From: Euglena gracilis
Lineage: Eukaryota > Euglenida > Euglenophyceae > Euglenales
DNA: 64,000 nucleotides
Assembly: GCA_039621445.1 (NCBI GenBank)
Contig: CP154956.1
Span: forward strand, 80,844,474-80,908,473
Direction of reading: 5' to 3'
Within the stretch, counting starts at the first letter, position 1. The number at the start of each line of letters is the position of its first letter. The notes beneath the pieces are model-generated. The model searched no databases. It worked only from the letters and a program-made list of their open reading frames with translations, and had not been told where the DNA came from. The position numbers were made by a program, and so were the translations under genes. Positions 39,831-52,587 of the stretch are shown piece after piece.

Positions 39831-42809
39831 CTTAGGCGGCCTAATTCGCACTTAAGCTTTTTTTCGTTTGATTTGCGCACTTGCGCAAATTTACGAATTT
39901 TTTGATTCTGCTTTGTTTCGGCTGTGAAGGTCAGGGGGGTTTGAAAACGCGTGAACGAGAGAGTGCAAAAAATGAGCGAAATTCTGTTTTTGGTTGTGAG
40001 ACCCCCGGGACTTTGGCGAAAATGGTGTTTTTGAGGTGTGTGGAAATGGACTTTGCACGTCGAAACCCCCGGGACCGTGCCGGCCCACAGAGAAAAAAAC
40101 GCAAAAAAGCACCATAGGAGCGGGACCTTTATTGCCCTTGTTGCTTCTTTCGGCTCTGTCCCCGGGTGTGTCCGAGCTGCCGGCGGTGTGCGTCCTGGGT
40201 GTTTGCCGGACTGCGTTGCTTGCGGCACCCTGGTGTGGTGTTTTGGGGCTGTTTGTTAAAGCGCGGGGAGGAGGCGCCAGGGGGTGTGGGTGTGGTGTGA
40301 CCAAGCCGGAAGGAGGGACGCAGTGAGAGGAAGGTAAGTGGGGGGTGTTGGGCAAGGGAAGCGCAGAGGGGATGAAATAGGGTCCGCAGGGAACGAAGGG
40401 AATAAAGGGGACGGTTGTCTCCCACCCGGCTTATACCCGGGATGCGCACAACCAGCTGTGTGGCAAAGAACCCTGCAGAAGAAGCCAAACACTGGAAGGA
40501 CAGGATTGTGTTTATGCGCGCAAATGCGCGAACCAACATGTTTATGTTGGTGCGCGCATTTGCGCGCATAAACACAAACGTGTCCTTCAAGGGTTTGGCT
40601 TTGGTACCCAAACGTCGTGACAAAGGAGCCGTGGGTGTGCAGACCAACGGGCCGTCCAGTTGGTGCGCTTGTCAAATTATTTGTCGACGGCGCAAGCTTA
40701 TGGGCACAAATGCGCGCACAAACAAAAATTATGCTTTATGTGCGCATTTGCGCAAATGCGCAAACAAACATAATTGTGTTGGTGCGCGCATTTGCGCCCA
40801 TAAACACAAAGAAGAACGGTGTAACGGAAACACAACCGTCAAACACCAGCCGCAGATGTGGTTTATTTGCGCATTTGCGCGCATCACATTGTTTGTGGGC
40901 ACAAATGCGCAAATAAACTGCGTGAAGAAACTGTACAATTTACTATGTTTTTATTTGCGCATTTGCGCCCAAAAACAACGTGATGCGCGCAAATGCGCAA
41001 ATAAACCACCAATGCAGGAGTAAAAAGCGATTTCATTTGGCCTTCCTGCAACTACCCTTAGTGGCTTCTGAATGGGTTGATAGCAAATGGCCACACCGTC
41101 TCCTCCGGTACATGGTGTTATTGTGCCGTTTTTGGACCATTGACAGGTCCCACAAAGGATGGAGACATAGGATCTCCTGAAGGTGAGTGCGCAGCACCCA
41201 GTAACGGTGCACCTCCACCGGCACCAATTTTTGGGTCCCAAGGGCCCTGTCGCTGACCTGCGGCCTCGGCTCCGCTGCTGCAGCCCCATCAGCTGCTGAT
41301 GCTTCAGCACCCACCAGACCAGCATCAACCTCCCCAGTGCAACGACACCCACCACAGCGACCGCGTTATACCCCGCAACCGGGGTGTAAGACTGGGGGGA
41401 TGACGTGGTGCCAGTGCATGGCAACCGGCATCCGGAGAGAGATAGCCCTCAAACACCCGTTACTTTGGATGCAAGGATGGGTTGAATCTTTACTCCTGGA
41501 TTGGGTGCATCAAAGAGGTGGGACCCACTCCCCCCAAATTATGCACAAAAACTGGTGTTTTACGTTTTTCAAGGGAAAAATGGCAAAGAAAACCTGAAAA
41601 CGGACTCCGGCCGGACACGTCCCGGGCATTTCAGGTGCCAAATTTTGTCTTCTTGTAACGCAGTCCTGTTGCAGAAAAGGTGTGTAACAGTCACAGGTGG
41701 TTTGCATGTAATTAATTCATTACGTTTAACTGCCAAACGCATGACGCCAAAACAACAGGCCGATCGGGCCAGGTAACAGCAGTACACATGTACACACGTA
41801 AGGCAGGCAAATTTTGGCCAGTCAAATGCCGTGTTCCAGTGAACACTCCACACTACCTCTCGCCACAAATTTCATCGCCGTGTAACCGTAGTGCAAACCA
41901 TTGGTTGGCGTGAGGAGTTGCATTCGCCAGCTGTCACGGAGGAGGAGATGGTGTCGCACAACTCGTGTGTTTTGATGCGCGCATTTGCACAAGTAAACAC
42001 AATTTTGTTTGTGTGCTCTAAGGCTCCTACAAACACATCATTTTGAAGTGGTGTATTAAACGTTTGTGCGCGCATTTACGCAAATGCGCGCACAAACGTA
42101 ATTGTGTTTATTTGCACAATTGCGCACACCAACACGCCCATCACGTTTTTAAACCTCGTAGGGTCATGGTCCTCATTGGTGTCTTTTAACATGGAAAATA
42201 AAAGTACATGTTGGTGGGCGCATTTGCGCGCACAAACATAATTGTGTTGGTGCGCGCATTTGCGCAAATGCGCACACCACTAAATGTGTTGGTGCGCGCA
42301 TTTGCGCCCACCAACACGTCGTTTTAACATCATCGGTGTACGTTTTATTTGCGCAAATGCGCCCACAAACACAATTGTTTTTATTTGCGCAAATGCCCCC
42401 ACAAACACACATCAGTTGCGCGACGGCTGCCTCACGTAGTCTGTGTGTCTGTGGTGTTGTGATTCAATGAGACTCAGTGTGTTCGTACCGGTGGCGGCAG
42501 CATCCAAGCCAGTTCAGCCAAACATGTCAGTACCATTTCCAAGTGTCGTAACAAGGGGTGTGTGTCTCTCCCCCGTTTGATGTACAACAGCACAAGTCTC
42601 ACCCTCAGCCCTATTAACGTCACCTGGTAAGCAGCATGCACACCAGACCACTGGGAGTTAATCCCCTCCAGTACAGGGGTGTAACGGTTCTTAAATCGTG
42701 TTCCGGGTGTCAGGGTACAGGGTCCCAGGGGTTACAAAAAAATGGTGCATTTGCGCAATTGCGCGCATCATAAAGGAAAAACCCTTAAATGCGAATTCGG
42801 CCGCCTAAG
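39831..42809 (+). mobile_element. 2979-bp DNA transposon with CTTAGGCGGC ends and 5-bp duplication
   Basis: The left end CTTAGGCGGCCTAATTCGCA and the right end, read on the other strand, CTTAGGCGGCCGAATTCGCA form an inverted repeat of about 28 bp with few mismatches. ACATA occurs at 39826-39830 and 42810-42814. TGCGC-AAA-TGCGC palindromes fill 40500-41000 and 41960-42420. The core 41030-41900 is free of palindromes, but no transposase motif is recognisable in either strand. Confidence 0.8.
40500..42420 (+). repeat. Reiterated TGCGCAAATGCGC palindromes
   Basis: Units such as ATGCGCGCAAATGCGCGAAC (40517), GTGCGCGCATTTGCGCGCAT (40551), TGCGCATTTGCGCAAATGCG (40740), ATGCGCGCAAATGCGCAAAT (40982), TGTGCGCGCATTTACGCAAA (42065), TGCGCGCATTTGCGCAAATG (42251), most next to AAACACAA or AACCAACA. 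Two clusters lie on either side of a repeat-free core. Frames through them give pseudo-repeats of ANARTN and are not genes. Confidence 0.85.
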
Positions 42810-42845
42810 ACATATTCATTTAAGAACCATTTTCATTGTCTGCAG

Positions 42846-45800
42846 GGTTGGGATTTCAGGAAGGGTGGCAATTTCAACCTGAACCAACCCTCTTCCTTGC
42901 AGCAACAGAAACACTCCAAGCGCCATTATGAACCTCTGGACGGACCCAGTGACCGAACAAGGCACCGCTCATCCAACGTATGTTCATTTTGTGGATGTGA
43001 GCGCGTGTATGTGTGCGCACGTGTGTTTTTGTGTGTGCGTGCAAATGAGGCAGGGGAGGAGGAATGCAATTTTTTTTTGTGTTTTCTTGTGTTTGTCAAT
43101 TTGGGCAGAATTTGCATTTTTGAATTTTTTTAACTTTTTTTTGCATTTTTCCCAGCGATTTCGATTTCTCCTGGAAAAAAATTGACGAAAATTTTTTTCT
43201 AAGTCCTCTCCAGCAGAAAGTGAACATTCCCCGGAAGCTTCTGAAGGGTTTTCCATGCAATTTGTGTTTTCCTTGTGTTTCCTTGTTTTTTTTTGTGTCG
43301 TGTTTTTCGAGGGTTCATGTTGTCCCCACCCCACCACAGGGTGATTGAGGTGTTAGGTTGCAAAATATTACTGAATTCCAGTGTAAGGCTCCCTCCATAG
43401 ATGGATACCATTGGGTGATCCAAGTGGCCACCGAACAATATGACGACCGTCAACCGTGTCAATCTTGACCCCCTGTGATATCATTTTCTCACCACTGGGA
43501 GCAGACTTCTTTTGTGCTCAACTGCTTGTGTTGTGGTTGACTTCAGGCGACACCGCGCAGCGCCAGCGCCCCACATCGCCGCTCTGACACCTGGGACGGC
43601 CGATCTCTCGTATGCAATGTGTTTGAAACTGTCTCCTATTTGCAACCCCTGCGAAATGATAAGATTCAGTTTTGTGGCTGATAGTGGGATACTAGTCTGA
43701 GGCTTATTGCCAACCTTGTTTGTTGTTCACCTATGTTGTTCTCATTTCGTTCCGCTTTTTGCACGTGTACACAAAAAACCTGTAACCCCCCTTTTCTTGT
43801 GTCACAACTGCCAGCAGAACAGAACCTCCCCCCCCCGGGGGGTCGTTAAAAAGCACCCTGTACCGAACTCTCTCAATGTATGCACATGAGAAACAAGTCG
43901 TCGGTGTGCACAGATGCGCAAACCAACCACTGCTGCGCATTTGTGCAAACCAACGAATTGTAAATTCCCACAAACATACCAATTTCAGCTGTGTTGACGT
44001 AATTGCACAAATGGTCAGTGTGAATTTGCGGACACTGACACTGTCCATTTGTGCAAATGTGCACACCAACCACCAAGGTTTCGCAAAGTGGAAGTTTCAA
44101 GTTATTTTTTTTTTCAGGCCACACCCCATTTGCAGCTGTTGGAAGGTTCCAAGCACACAATGGGTATTATGAACCACTTATGCTGTGGTGACACCTGTGC
44201 TGAGACACCCTGTCTGAAACTCCCTGCTACCACCTCCTCGTGCTGGGGCACGACATCAAATCCTGATCACATTATTTTGGTTTCAAGAATCACGTTTTGT
44301 CATTTTTGCAAAAAAATTGACGATGTTCACAATTGCACACACCGACAAAGGAAAAATCCTCAAGTCCGTGCAACGCTGCCTAAGACGCTCCTCCTTTCCT
44401 CCCTCTCTCCCTGCCTGCTTCATAATAGTTTTCCAGTAATTCCAAAAGGCTCAGAAGCCCATTCATTAATGTGTGTTACATTTCAATTTTTTTCCCCACC
44501 TTCTTAACTGTATGGTATTTTCCACCAGTTTTTGTATCAGTCAGATGAAAGCATAAACACCCTCAACCTATACATTATTTGTGTTGGTAAAGAATTCCAG
44601 TGGGTCTTGGGCACCAACGGGGAGTGATACTTTTCTTTTTTCTGCGGTCAGAATAATTATAAATGGGTGTATTGTGTGATACAACAGTTTTTTTTTTTTG
44701 GATTGTGCTCCCCCTCTTTTGCTCTGTCGTCCATCTGTCCGTCTAGTTCCCACCTCCAGGTGCTTTATTTGGGTGCATATTTCTTTGACCTCAGGAATCT
44801 AACCGCAGCTCTCACCGAGGTGCCACACCACGGTCGTCTCATCCAGCTACCACTCCGCGTTCCTCCCAACCGCCACCAGCAGAGGTGGCCACCCACACAC
44901 ACACTTTTCTTGACAATTTGCAGCACAAATACCCTCCCCCCCCCCTAATAGAAGCACAGGGCTGCTAAAAGCGCAGGGTCTAAATAAAAGCGCACCCCCG
45001 CCACAAGCGCACCCCTATTTTGATGGGATTTCTAAAGGAAATCAACAAAAATCACACAGGTAGAGTCCAAGTAGAAATGAAAGGCTATAAAATAAACCTG
45101 AATAGCAAGATGATATTTGAATCTCAAATTCGATTTCGATCCCCTCTTTTTTTTGCATTTCTGTCTTGCCGTCCTGTGTTGGACAAGGGTATCATTTCCT
45201 GGTGGTTGCAAAACCTGAATCTAGAACAGGTGTTTTCAATGTTGTTGCTCTCTTTGTGATGTATATGTTAGTGATTCGTTAGTTTGGACCCTGATTGTGT
45301 TGGCCGGATGAACAACATTTCCAGATAGCTGTATATTCTTTTGTATGCCTACCAGTTGCATTGGCGCAGTCCGTTGCGTTGGCGCAGCGGGTCCAAAGCA
45401 CAGCAATGCCCATCCATGCGCACGTAATCTTCCATCATCAACCAACTACATTACCCCCGCATTACCCCCATAATTTCCACAAATCGATAAGGTTTGGTGT
45501 GCGATTCACCAGCCCCGTCACACCACACCCAAATAGTGTTTTTTTTCCAAGTTAAAGGCATTTACCACCACCATCTGGAAATAGTTTGACAACTGACATG
45601 CCAATCTTCTGACAGGGCTTGTTTTCCAGACAATTTTCATCAATCCCCAGAAGACGTTGGAAACCAATGCATTGCTATAAGTTGAGATCGTTTTTTCACA
45701 CCGCCTCTTATTCGAATCACATTTTGAAACTCAGCACATGTTTTCTTGCATCAGGCCTCTTCGAAAGGTGACTGGCAAACACAATTGTTCTGTTGTCGAC

Positions 45801-48800
45801 GTCTTTGCATATGAACTGTGGCAATGCCTTTGGCATTTGTTGTGCTGTGGTCGTTAATCATTGAAGCGAGTGGGGATGTGTCACAATGGACAATGAAACG
45901 CTACAGTGCATCTTTTGCTGCTATTTTTTTAAATGTATCGGTATCTTCACTCACACAAAGTGCTGGGTCATCTGAATTGTGCAGCTGTGATAGTTGTATG
46001 GGTTTTTTTATATATACCAATTGTCCCGTCCAAATGCGTTCCGACGATTCCGTCAATCGTTTCTTTTGTGATGTGGCCCAATAATTCCAGTGTATGGTCA
46101 ATCTCTTTGTCAATCAATAAAGTTCAAGCTTGAAATTGAAGCAACAATGGCAGAATTCTCATTTGTGTTTTGGCTGGGTGTGATTAAGTGATTGATTTTG
46201 CATCTTTTACGGACGACTTCTATTGTTTGTCTGCCATCTTTCTGTAGCATGTGCAATTCAAACGAAAATGCACAGTGTATCCCTGACCGTTGATATTCCC
46301 AAAATCAAATTTTAGGTACATTTTTCAGTGCTACAGGTGGCCGCTTAGGTTAATCTTTGGTGAACAAAATTTTCAGCTGGGGCTTGTCATTTTTAGGTGA
46401 GGAGGGGTGTCGCCCTGCGACCTAGCCTTCTGCCCACTTTTTTTTCCACCTTTTTTACACAGAAAAGGTCACGGGTTCCCGTAAATTTTTGTTCAAAAAA
46501 ATTCCAGGAAAATTTCTGGGTTGGTTTCCACCTCAATAAAAACGACCCCTTTCACCTCCTTTTTGGAACTTAAGACTTTTTGCTATATCAAGAATTTTCA
46601 GCCCTTTTGTGGCGATTCCGTTGTTGTCCATATTTTTCCCTGATAATTTACTTTTTTTTTGGTACCGGCCGAAATCGACTTTGCAACTCCCCAACAGAGA
46701 CTCTTTCCAAATTTTTGTGTTTGGCACCAAAAAGGCTCGATTGCCTGGTTAAATGCCTGCAAAACCCGTAAACACCGTTTTCTGATTTTGCCTTTTGAGC
46801 TCTTTTTGCAGCAATGAGACCCCTTGTTTCTCCTGGGCAGGGTGTGCGTTTATGACTTGCGAAAAGAAGGTTTACGGGAAACCGTGGTCAATGACGTTTA
46901 TGGTTTTCCGTAAACTTTGTTTGAAGTATGCTAATAAGCCGAGTTAACGAGAGGGTGGGGTGCTCTTGCTCTTGGTTCCCCTGATGGCTGTCAAGCAGCT
47001 GAACAACCCCCGGTGCTCTCCCCTTGCCTGCTGGACTGGTGGCACACTGCACAGGAGAGGGAGCTCCACAACAGAAGGGGGGAAACTGTTGCTGTAAGAG
47101 TGCTCTGCAGGAATTTATGTCGTTTCCACAACTTGGTTCCTGGGAGCGGAGCAGACAAAAGAGACCAAAATGCCCCATATTTTTCTGTCTGGGCCCGAAG
47201 CTGTTTTGAAACGTACTTTCCGAGTCCACCTAAACTGCCAGATAGGGGGTCTCTCAGAAGGGGAAGGACACATTCAGTCAGGGGTGTGGTTTTGGTGAGA
47301 GGGTTCCGACTCACCATCCACTCTGTGGATCCCACTGCTCGGCATCACCATGTCAATCCACTTGATGCAACCTACTTTCGGCTCTCCTGATAAGAAGAAC
47401 CAAAACGTCCACTACATTCAGGACCTGTGGAGTGGGAGGGCCCAAGGGAATTTCAGGTAACCTGGTGAAGCTGCCAAAGGAAGTCATGCTCGTTGCATTT
47501 TTTCCAGATTGTGGAGGCAAGTCCCTCGTGTCTCTCCTTCAATCTCTTGTGGTGAACTGTGATTTGAAGACAGAAGAGTGATGGTTCCTGAAAAACGCCG
47601 ATTTTTTCCCGTCCAACGATCATTTGACAGTGATCAAAGAAGCTCTCCATGAAATGACCCGATAACCTTCGAAACACATTGACCAGGATGTTCCAAAAAG
47701 GCCTTTTTTACCTGTTGAAAGTGATCAAAAATATTTTTGATTTTTTGGGGGGTTGTCAATGACAACCCTTGGAGGCGGTTGCTCTGAGTGTTGTTCGCTC
47801 TGATGATTTCCAGTTGCCCTTTTTTCCGGTATATTTTCCCCCCAATTGCAACAGACAGCAGCACATGGATTTCTGAAAACATACTCTACGCTCCACAGTT
47901 TCCCATTCACCGTAATTCAGCCTCTCTTGCTGAGCTCTTCAACTTCCTTTCTGCGAGATGTGTTTCTGAGGGCCGTTCTCTGTACTGTTGAAAAGGAATC
48001 CACCAATGTGTAAATAAATTTCCAGGATATTTCCCGCAGTGGGGGATTTTGAAGGGAAACCACATTGGGTCTGAATGTCCAGATGGATCTGCTGTGGCCC
48101 ACCAAGTGGGGAGGAATGAGCCCTGTGCAGTGAGCCCTTGAAAGCTCAGTCTGGGCTGTTGCTAAGGGACCTCTTGTGTGGCATCGAAAAAAGTCGGGGG
48201 AAGGGAGGGTCCCTGTTACCCAGCCCAAGGTGTGTCGAGGTGACCGCAGCCGGTCTATGGCAGCTAGGCACATCAGCAGTAACATGGTTTCTGTGCCCAG
48301 AGTTGATTCTGTTCTCCAAACCTGTCCTAAGTTTACAGGAAACCGTGAATATCATATCATTAATCGCAACTGCACCTGGTGAGAGGGGGGACCAACGCCC
48401 CACAAGCAACCCCAGCCAGTGATTGTGGGGAACAGCTCCACAGCTTGGCACCAACACTATACTGACATGAGCAAAGCGTGCCTTGTTCCAGTACTGTTCC
48501 CACAGAAGGTTGGTACCATACCAGGAAGGGATGCACTGCCAACGGCAAATAATTTCAGAAAGCAAGTTTACGGAAACCCTTGAACATGTTCAGTCGTTGC
48601 AGCGGACATATGGGGTAGGGGCTGGGTCAAAAGGGCAATAATCACAGGTCCGGGGGGTTTGGGGACAAGGTTTGGGTCCCATTCACAAGCAAGAGGGGTG
48701 CAGCACAAGCTCACAGGAAACCGTAAACAAGTCCAAGTTCACGGTTTTCCATAAACTTTTGTTTTGCATGTTTACAGAAAACCGTAACCCTTCTTTGCCG

Positions 48801-51800
48801 CAAAACCTTTTTTCGGGCCCCCAAACGTTCACGGGAATCCGTATAGTATCGGCGGGGTGGAATAATCCCAGAACTATTTCGGAACACCCCGGGACCCACA
48901 AATTTCCCGGTATTTTTTCAGGGCAAATTCGGAAAAATCGGGTGAAATTGCGGCGTTTTTCGGGTGGGCAGACAACGCGGGCTAGGTCCGAGGCTTGGGA
49001 AGGGGGGCTCCGGATCGGCCCCCACCTACCCAAAGTTCAGGGTATTGAGTGAGTGTTGGTTTTGTGCAGGAGGGGGGTGGTCAGACCCAAGGGACCCCCT
49101 GGAACAAAATGAATTCTCCGGCGCTTTTCTCCGGCTTCCTCCTTTCTCCAGCGGAAGGTGAATTTCTTTGTGTATGTCTTGGTTCATTTTTTTAAAAAAA
49201 AACTGTGAAAAAACGCAATTTTGGGTCTTTTTTTTCAAGCAAATTAATTTTGTGCAGGGGAGGGCAGGTCCGACCTCCCCTCCCCGCTCATTTAATACCC
49301 TGCCAAAGTTGAACTGGCAGAGAAGGGCAAGGAAAAAGTTCCCAAGAGGACGGTTTCCAACCTGTCTGCAAGCGATTCGGCCACTGTTGGCCCCTCCCCG
49401 GTCCCCTCCCAGGCCAAGGGGAAGTCCGTGGGCCGCTCTGCCTCAGCGCCCCGCCGCCCGGGGGAGAAGCCGGTGTGCTGCCGCCCCGTGAGCCCCCCCC
49501 CCCTCAGCACCCTCCGCGTCTCCCCCACGACCGCCAAAGCTGGGCGGCCGGCAGCAGGTGGTGCTTCACCAGAGGGAGGACTGTACTGCGGACGTCGGTG
49601 AGCAATGCTAATCCCTTGTTGAGGGCCTCCCTGGCCAGGAATTCATTCCCCCTGGAACCACAGGGCTCAACACGAGGGAGCCGCCCGGAGACGCCGAGCT
49701 CTCGTGGGGCAGCGGCGGAGGTGTCACTGCCCCACCCTTTATTCTTTCTGGTCTGGTGGACTTCCAGGAATGAATGAGCTTGGTTGACGGGGAGGGCCTA
49801 TAACTGGCATATGTGGTGTGGTGTGGTGTGGTGTGGTGTGGTGTGGTGTGGTGTGGTGTGGTGTGGTGTGGTATGGTCTGGTGTGGTGTGGTGTGGTGTG
49901 GTGTGGTGTGGGGTGGGGTGGGGTGGGGTGGGGTGGGGTGGGGTGCGGGGGTGTCTTCATCACCTGATGTGCTGGGCAATTTCTTTTGTCGGCGCATCAG
50001 ACATGAGGGCAGCAAGGCATATGCCTCACAATTCTGCCAAGAAAAGGGAGCATTTTTTAAAAAAGGTTAGTGGCCTGGATTGCCGACCCCCAGGGGTCGA
50101 TATAAGGAGTGTCCGGAGCAGAGGAGGGGGGTGCCCCCCCCCCCCTCGAACCAGAGGGGGAGTCCTAACCCCCCCCTCTTGCCAGGGTGTCCGGACCGAC
50201 CCCTGGGGGTAACCCGGACCCCCCCCCAAAGGTCAAAATTTTCCTTCCGGCACTTTGCGCCAAAATTTTTGGCATTTTTTAGAATATTAACAATGTTTTT
50301 AAAAAAAGTTTAAAAAAGAACTGATTGATAAGATTGATTACTCATTGATTTGTTTGCTGAAGGATTGTCTGGGTGGGCTGGAAGGTCGCTGTTGGAATGA
50401 GGTGGAAAATCCATCCAAGAGAAGTGGAAGGGGGGCCGATTGGGGGAAATGGCAGCAAAGGGTTAAAAAAATGAGCTGCTTTTTTCTGGAGAGCATTCCC
50501 AAAGATCAATGGACAGTGGATATGGGCCTTTGGTGCCTTTGATGGCACTCCATGGTTCTGCTTTTCCTTTGGAGCAGAGGCATCGGAACAGCGAGTGGGA
50601 CAATTATTATTATTGCAGGAAAAAATAATGACAAATTCTCAAGGGAAAATCAGGGCTTATTCCCCCAATTTTTGGCTTCATGCGATTTTTGGGAGGTGAG
50701 TTGTGAAAGCCACCAACCACCTAAAATAACACCCAAGGTGTACGTTGGCTGTCTGCAGCAGATTGCGTGTGCTGGGGAGCAATGGTGAGGCCTCCGATCC
50801 CCCCCCCCCAAAGGGTCAGGCCGAATGGGTATCCCCCCGAGGGACAGAGGGGGTTCCCTCTTATTCTTGGCCCCAGGTGCCAAGAAGGAAATGGGCCCCA
50901 GAGTTGACCCATTTTCCTTGGGGATGGATCCTCCCCAGCCCGCCCCCCCCCCCCTGGCAGTGGGTTCTACAAGACCCTCTGGAGAAGCATCAGTTTTGGT
51001 GGTGAGTGGATGGCGTGTTACCTCCCGCAGCGCACCTCGCACCGGACGGCAGATGACGACAGCGTCTTCAGCGAGGTGCGTGCGGGCACTCTCTGCCCCG
51101 CCAGCCAGGTTGGGGGGATACCATTTTCACCGCGAAGCATTGTGGAGGATTGGGTTTGTCGACGGCAACAGCTTTTCAACCTTAAGGAATGGAACATATG
51201 TGTCTTAGCCAAATATTGACCTCAGCAACAAAGGGTGTCCTACCGCAGGTTCTGTTGCTTGTTTCACCTTTCCACCTTTGATATTGGTTCGGTCAGGAAT
51301 GCTTTTTTTTGTCCCTTCTTCCTGAAGGGGCCTGGAGAGTGCCATCCCCCTGCTCCCCTTTCTGCACTCCACAGGACGCGTCCACCATGTCCAGCTACGA
51401 CGGGCGCGGTGCCAGGCGCCGAGGCTGGGACCCGGAGGTCTGTTTCCCGATGAACACAACGCCGCTCCCCGTCCCTTTACTTGTGTTGTGGACGTTGACG
51501 TAGCAGCCTGCTGCAGGGGGAATGCCTCCAAGCAGGCATTATTTTTTCAGCAGAAAGTTCTCAAAAAATTTCAAGGTTTTTTAAGCGTTTTTTTTTTCAA
51601 GCATTTTGCAAATTTCAAGAAAGGCGTCCATTTTCCATTGGCGGTCAAAGAGCCATCAGGGCATCGAACCAACATCGGTGTAGGTTGAAAATCAAACCCA
51701 TTGTTTCTTTAAATTTTGGGTGGATAGACATTGTTCCAACGATGCTAGAAGTCATTTCCCCCCCCCCAGAGTTGGCTTGTTTTTGCAACGATTTTGTGAC

Positions 51801-52587
51801 TTCTTTTTTGCTGGAAGTTCGAAAAAAAAATTCCAGGACTAATTTTTAAAGGGTTTTTAAAGGTTTTTTAAGGTGCCTTAAAAATTTATGCCAGCCTCCG
51901 AGCTCTGTTTTCCTTCTTGGGACTTCGTGGTACACATCAAGGAGTTTTTTTTTAAAGGGCTGACCCCCCCCCCCCCAATAGCCCTGCGGGGCCTTGCTCC
52001 CGGCAGTGGCCGAATAACTTGTTGGGGGGAGGGCAAAGAAGATGGTTCCAGTGCCTTGGCACCTCCCCTTTTGAGGCAAAATTCCTTTATGACACTGAAA
52101 AAAGGGCCCAAAATAACCTGGCGAGGGGGGGGGCAAATACCTGGCCGCACCAGGTTATTGGCGGTGTATATTGGTTTATATATATAGGTTTATATATATA
52201 TATATAGGTTTATATATATGTATATAGGTGTTTATAGGTTTGGGGGGGTTAGATCCCCGGGGCCGGTGGATCCGACGGCCCCCTCCCCTCCTGGGGGGGG
52301 GGTCAGGCTGAGTTCGCTCCCCCGCAGAAAGGGGTTTTCCTCTATTTTCGGCGCGGAATTTTTCCCCCCAAAATTAAACCCCAAGGAGTGGGGTTCAATT
52401 TTCCCCTGGGGGGGACACCCCCACACCCTCCACCCTCCAGGCGCTGGTGCCAGAGTTCGTGTGGCACATCAACGACAGCGGCACGCCGCGGCGGGTCCGA
52501 CCGGAGGGCACGCGGGAGATGCTCTACACCGCGCCGTACAACGAGCTGTGCGACTGGGGTAGCCCCCTCGGCGCCCGCTACTACTGA
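42846..52587 (+). CDS. Ser/Arg/Pro-rich exons and C-terminal exon of a long gene
   Basis: Seven blocks, all with AG acceptor and GT donor, nearly all in phase 0: 42846-42977 (GWDFRKGGNFNLNQPSSLQQ..RHRSSN), 43547-43609 (ATPRSASAPHRRSDTWDGRS), 44795-44884 (ESNRSSHRGATPRSSHPATT..), about 49320-49487 (KGKEKVPKRTVSNLSASDSA.., ending KPVCCRP), 51031-51075 (RTSHRTADDDSVFSE), 51375-51437 (DASTMSSYDGRGARRRGWDP) and 52441-52587 (ALVPEFVWHINDSGTPRRVR..LGARYY, TGA at 52585). The middle is disordered with many possible phosphosites; the last exon is compact and looks conserved. Probably the C-terminal half of the C2/coiled-coil protein, but a separate gene is possible. Family not recognised. Confidence 0.6.
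43860..44382 (+). repeat. Remnant with TGCGCAAACCAACC palindromes
   Basis: Degenerate relatives of the 40-kb palindromes (GATGCGCAAACCAACC, TGCGCATTTGTGCAAACCAA, ATTTGTGCAAATGTGCACAC) end at 44373-44382 in CGCTGCCTAAG, a degraded right end of the CTTAGGCGGC family. No matching left end was found. Confidence 0.45.
46400..48990 (+). repeat. Region of TTTACGG-AAA-CCGTAAA palindromes
   Basis: Copies: CACGGGTTCCCGTAAATTT (46469), TTTACGGGAAACCGTGGTC (46870), TATGGTTTTCCGTAAACTTT (46898), TTTACAGGAAACCGTGAATA (48332), CACAGGAAACCGTAAACAAG (48712), CACGGTTTTCCATAAACTTT (48740), TTTACAGAAAACCGTAACCC (48770), TTCACGGGAATCCGTATAGT (48827). Possible outer ends are GACCTAGCC..TGCCCAC at 46420 and its inverted form at 48965-48990. 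No exon is evident inside. Confidence 0.55.
49808..49945 (+). repeat. GTGTG(G) pentanucleotide microsatellite
   Basis: About 27 copies of GGTGT passing into GGGGT, with one ATGGTCT interruption at 49872. It lies in the intron after 49487. Confidence 0.95.
50091..50290 (+). mobile_element. One-ended hAT-like MITE fragment
   Basis: CAGGGGTCGATATAAGGAG matches the end of the 25528-25965 element. It is followed by CCCCCC runs, GTCCGGACCGACCC and CGGCACTTTGCGCC, then the similarity fades near 50290 with no right end. Confidence 0.55.

Noticed and set aside
40415-41023. A 202-residue frame rich in RANARTN/CAHLRKCANK repeats
   Set aside because: It is produced by the TGCGCAAATGCGC palindromes of the transposon; the repeats read similarly in several frames and on both strands.
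41033-41424. Minus-strand frame in the transposon core as a transposase
   Set aside because: Cys and His residues are present, but no catalytic triad or known domain pattern can be seen; support is too weak.
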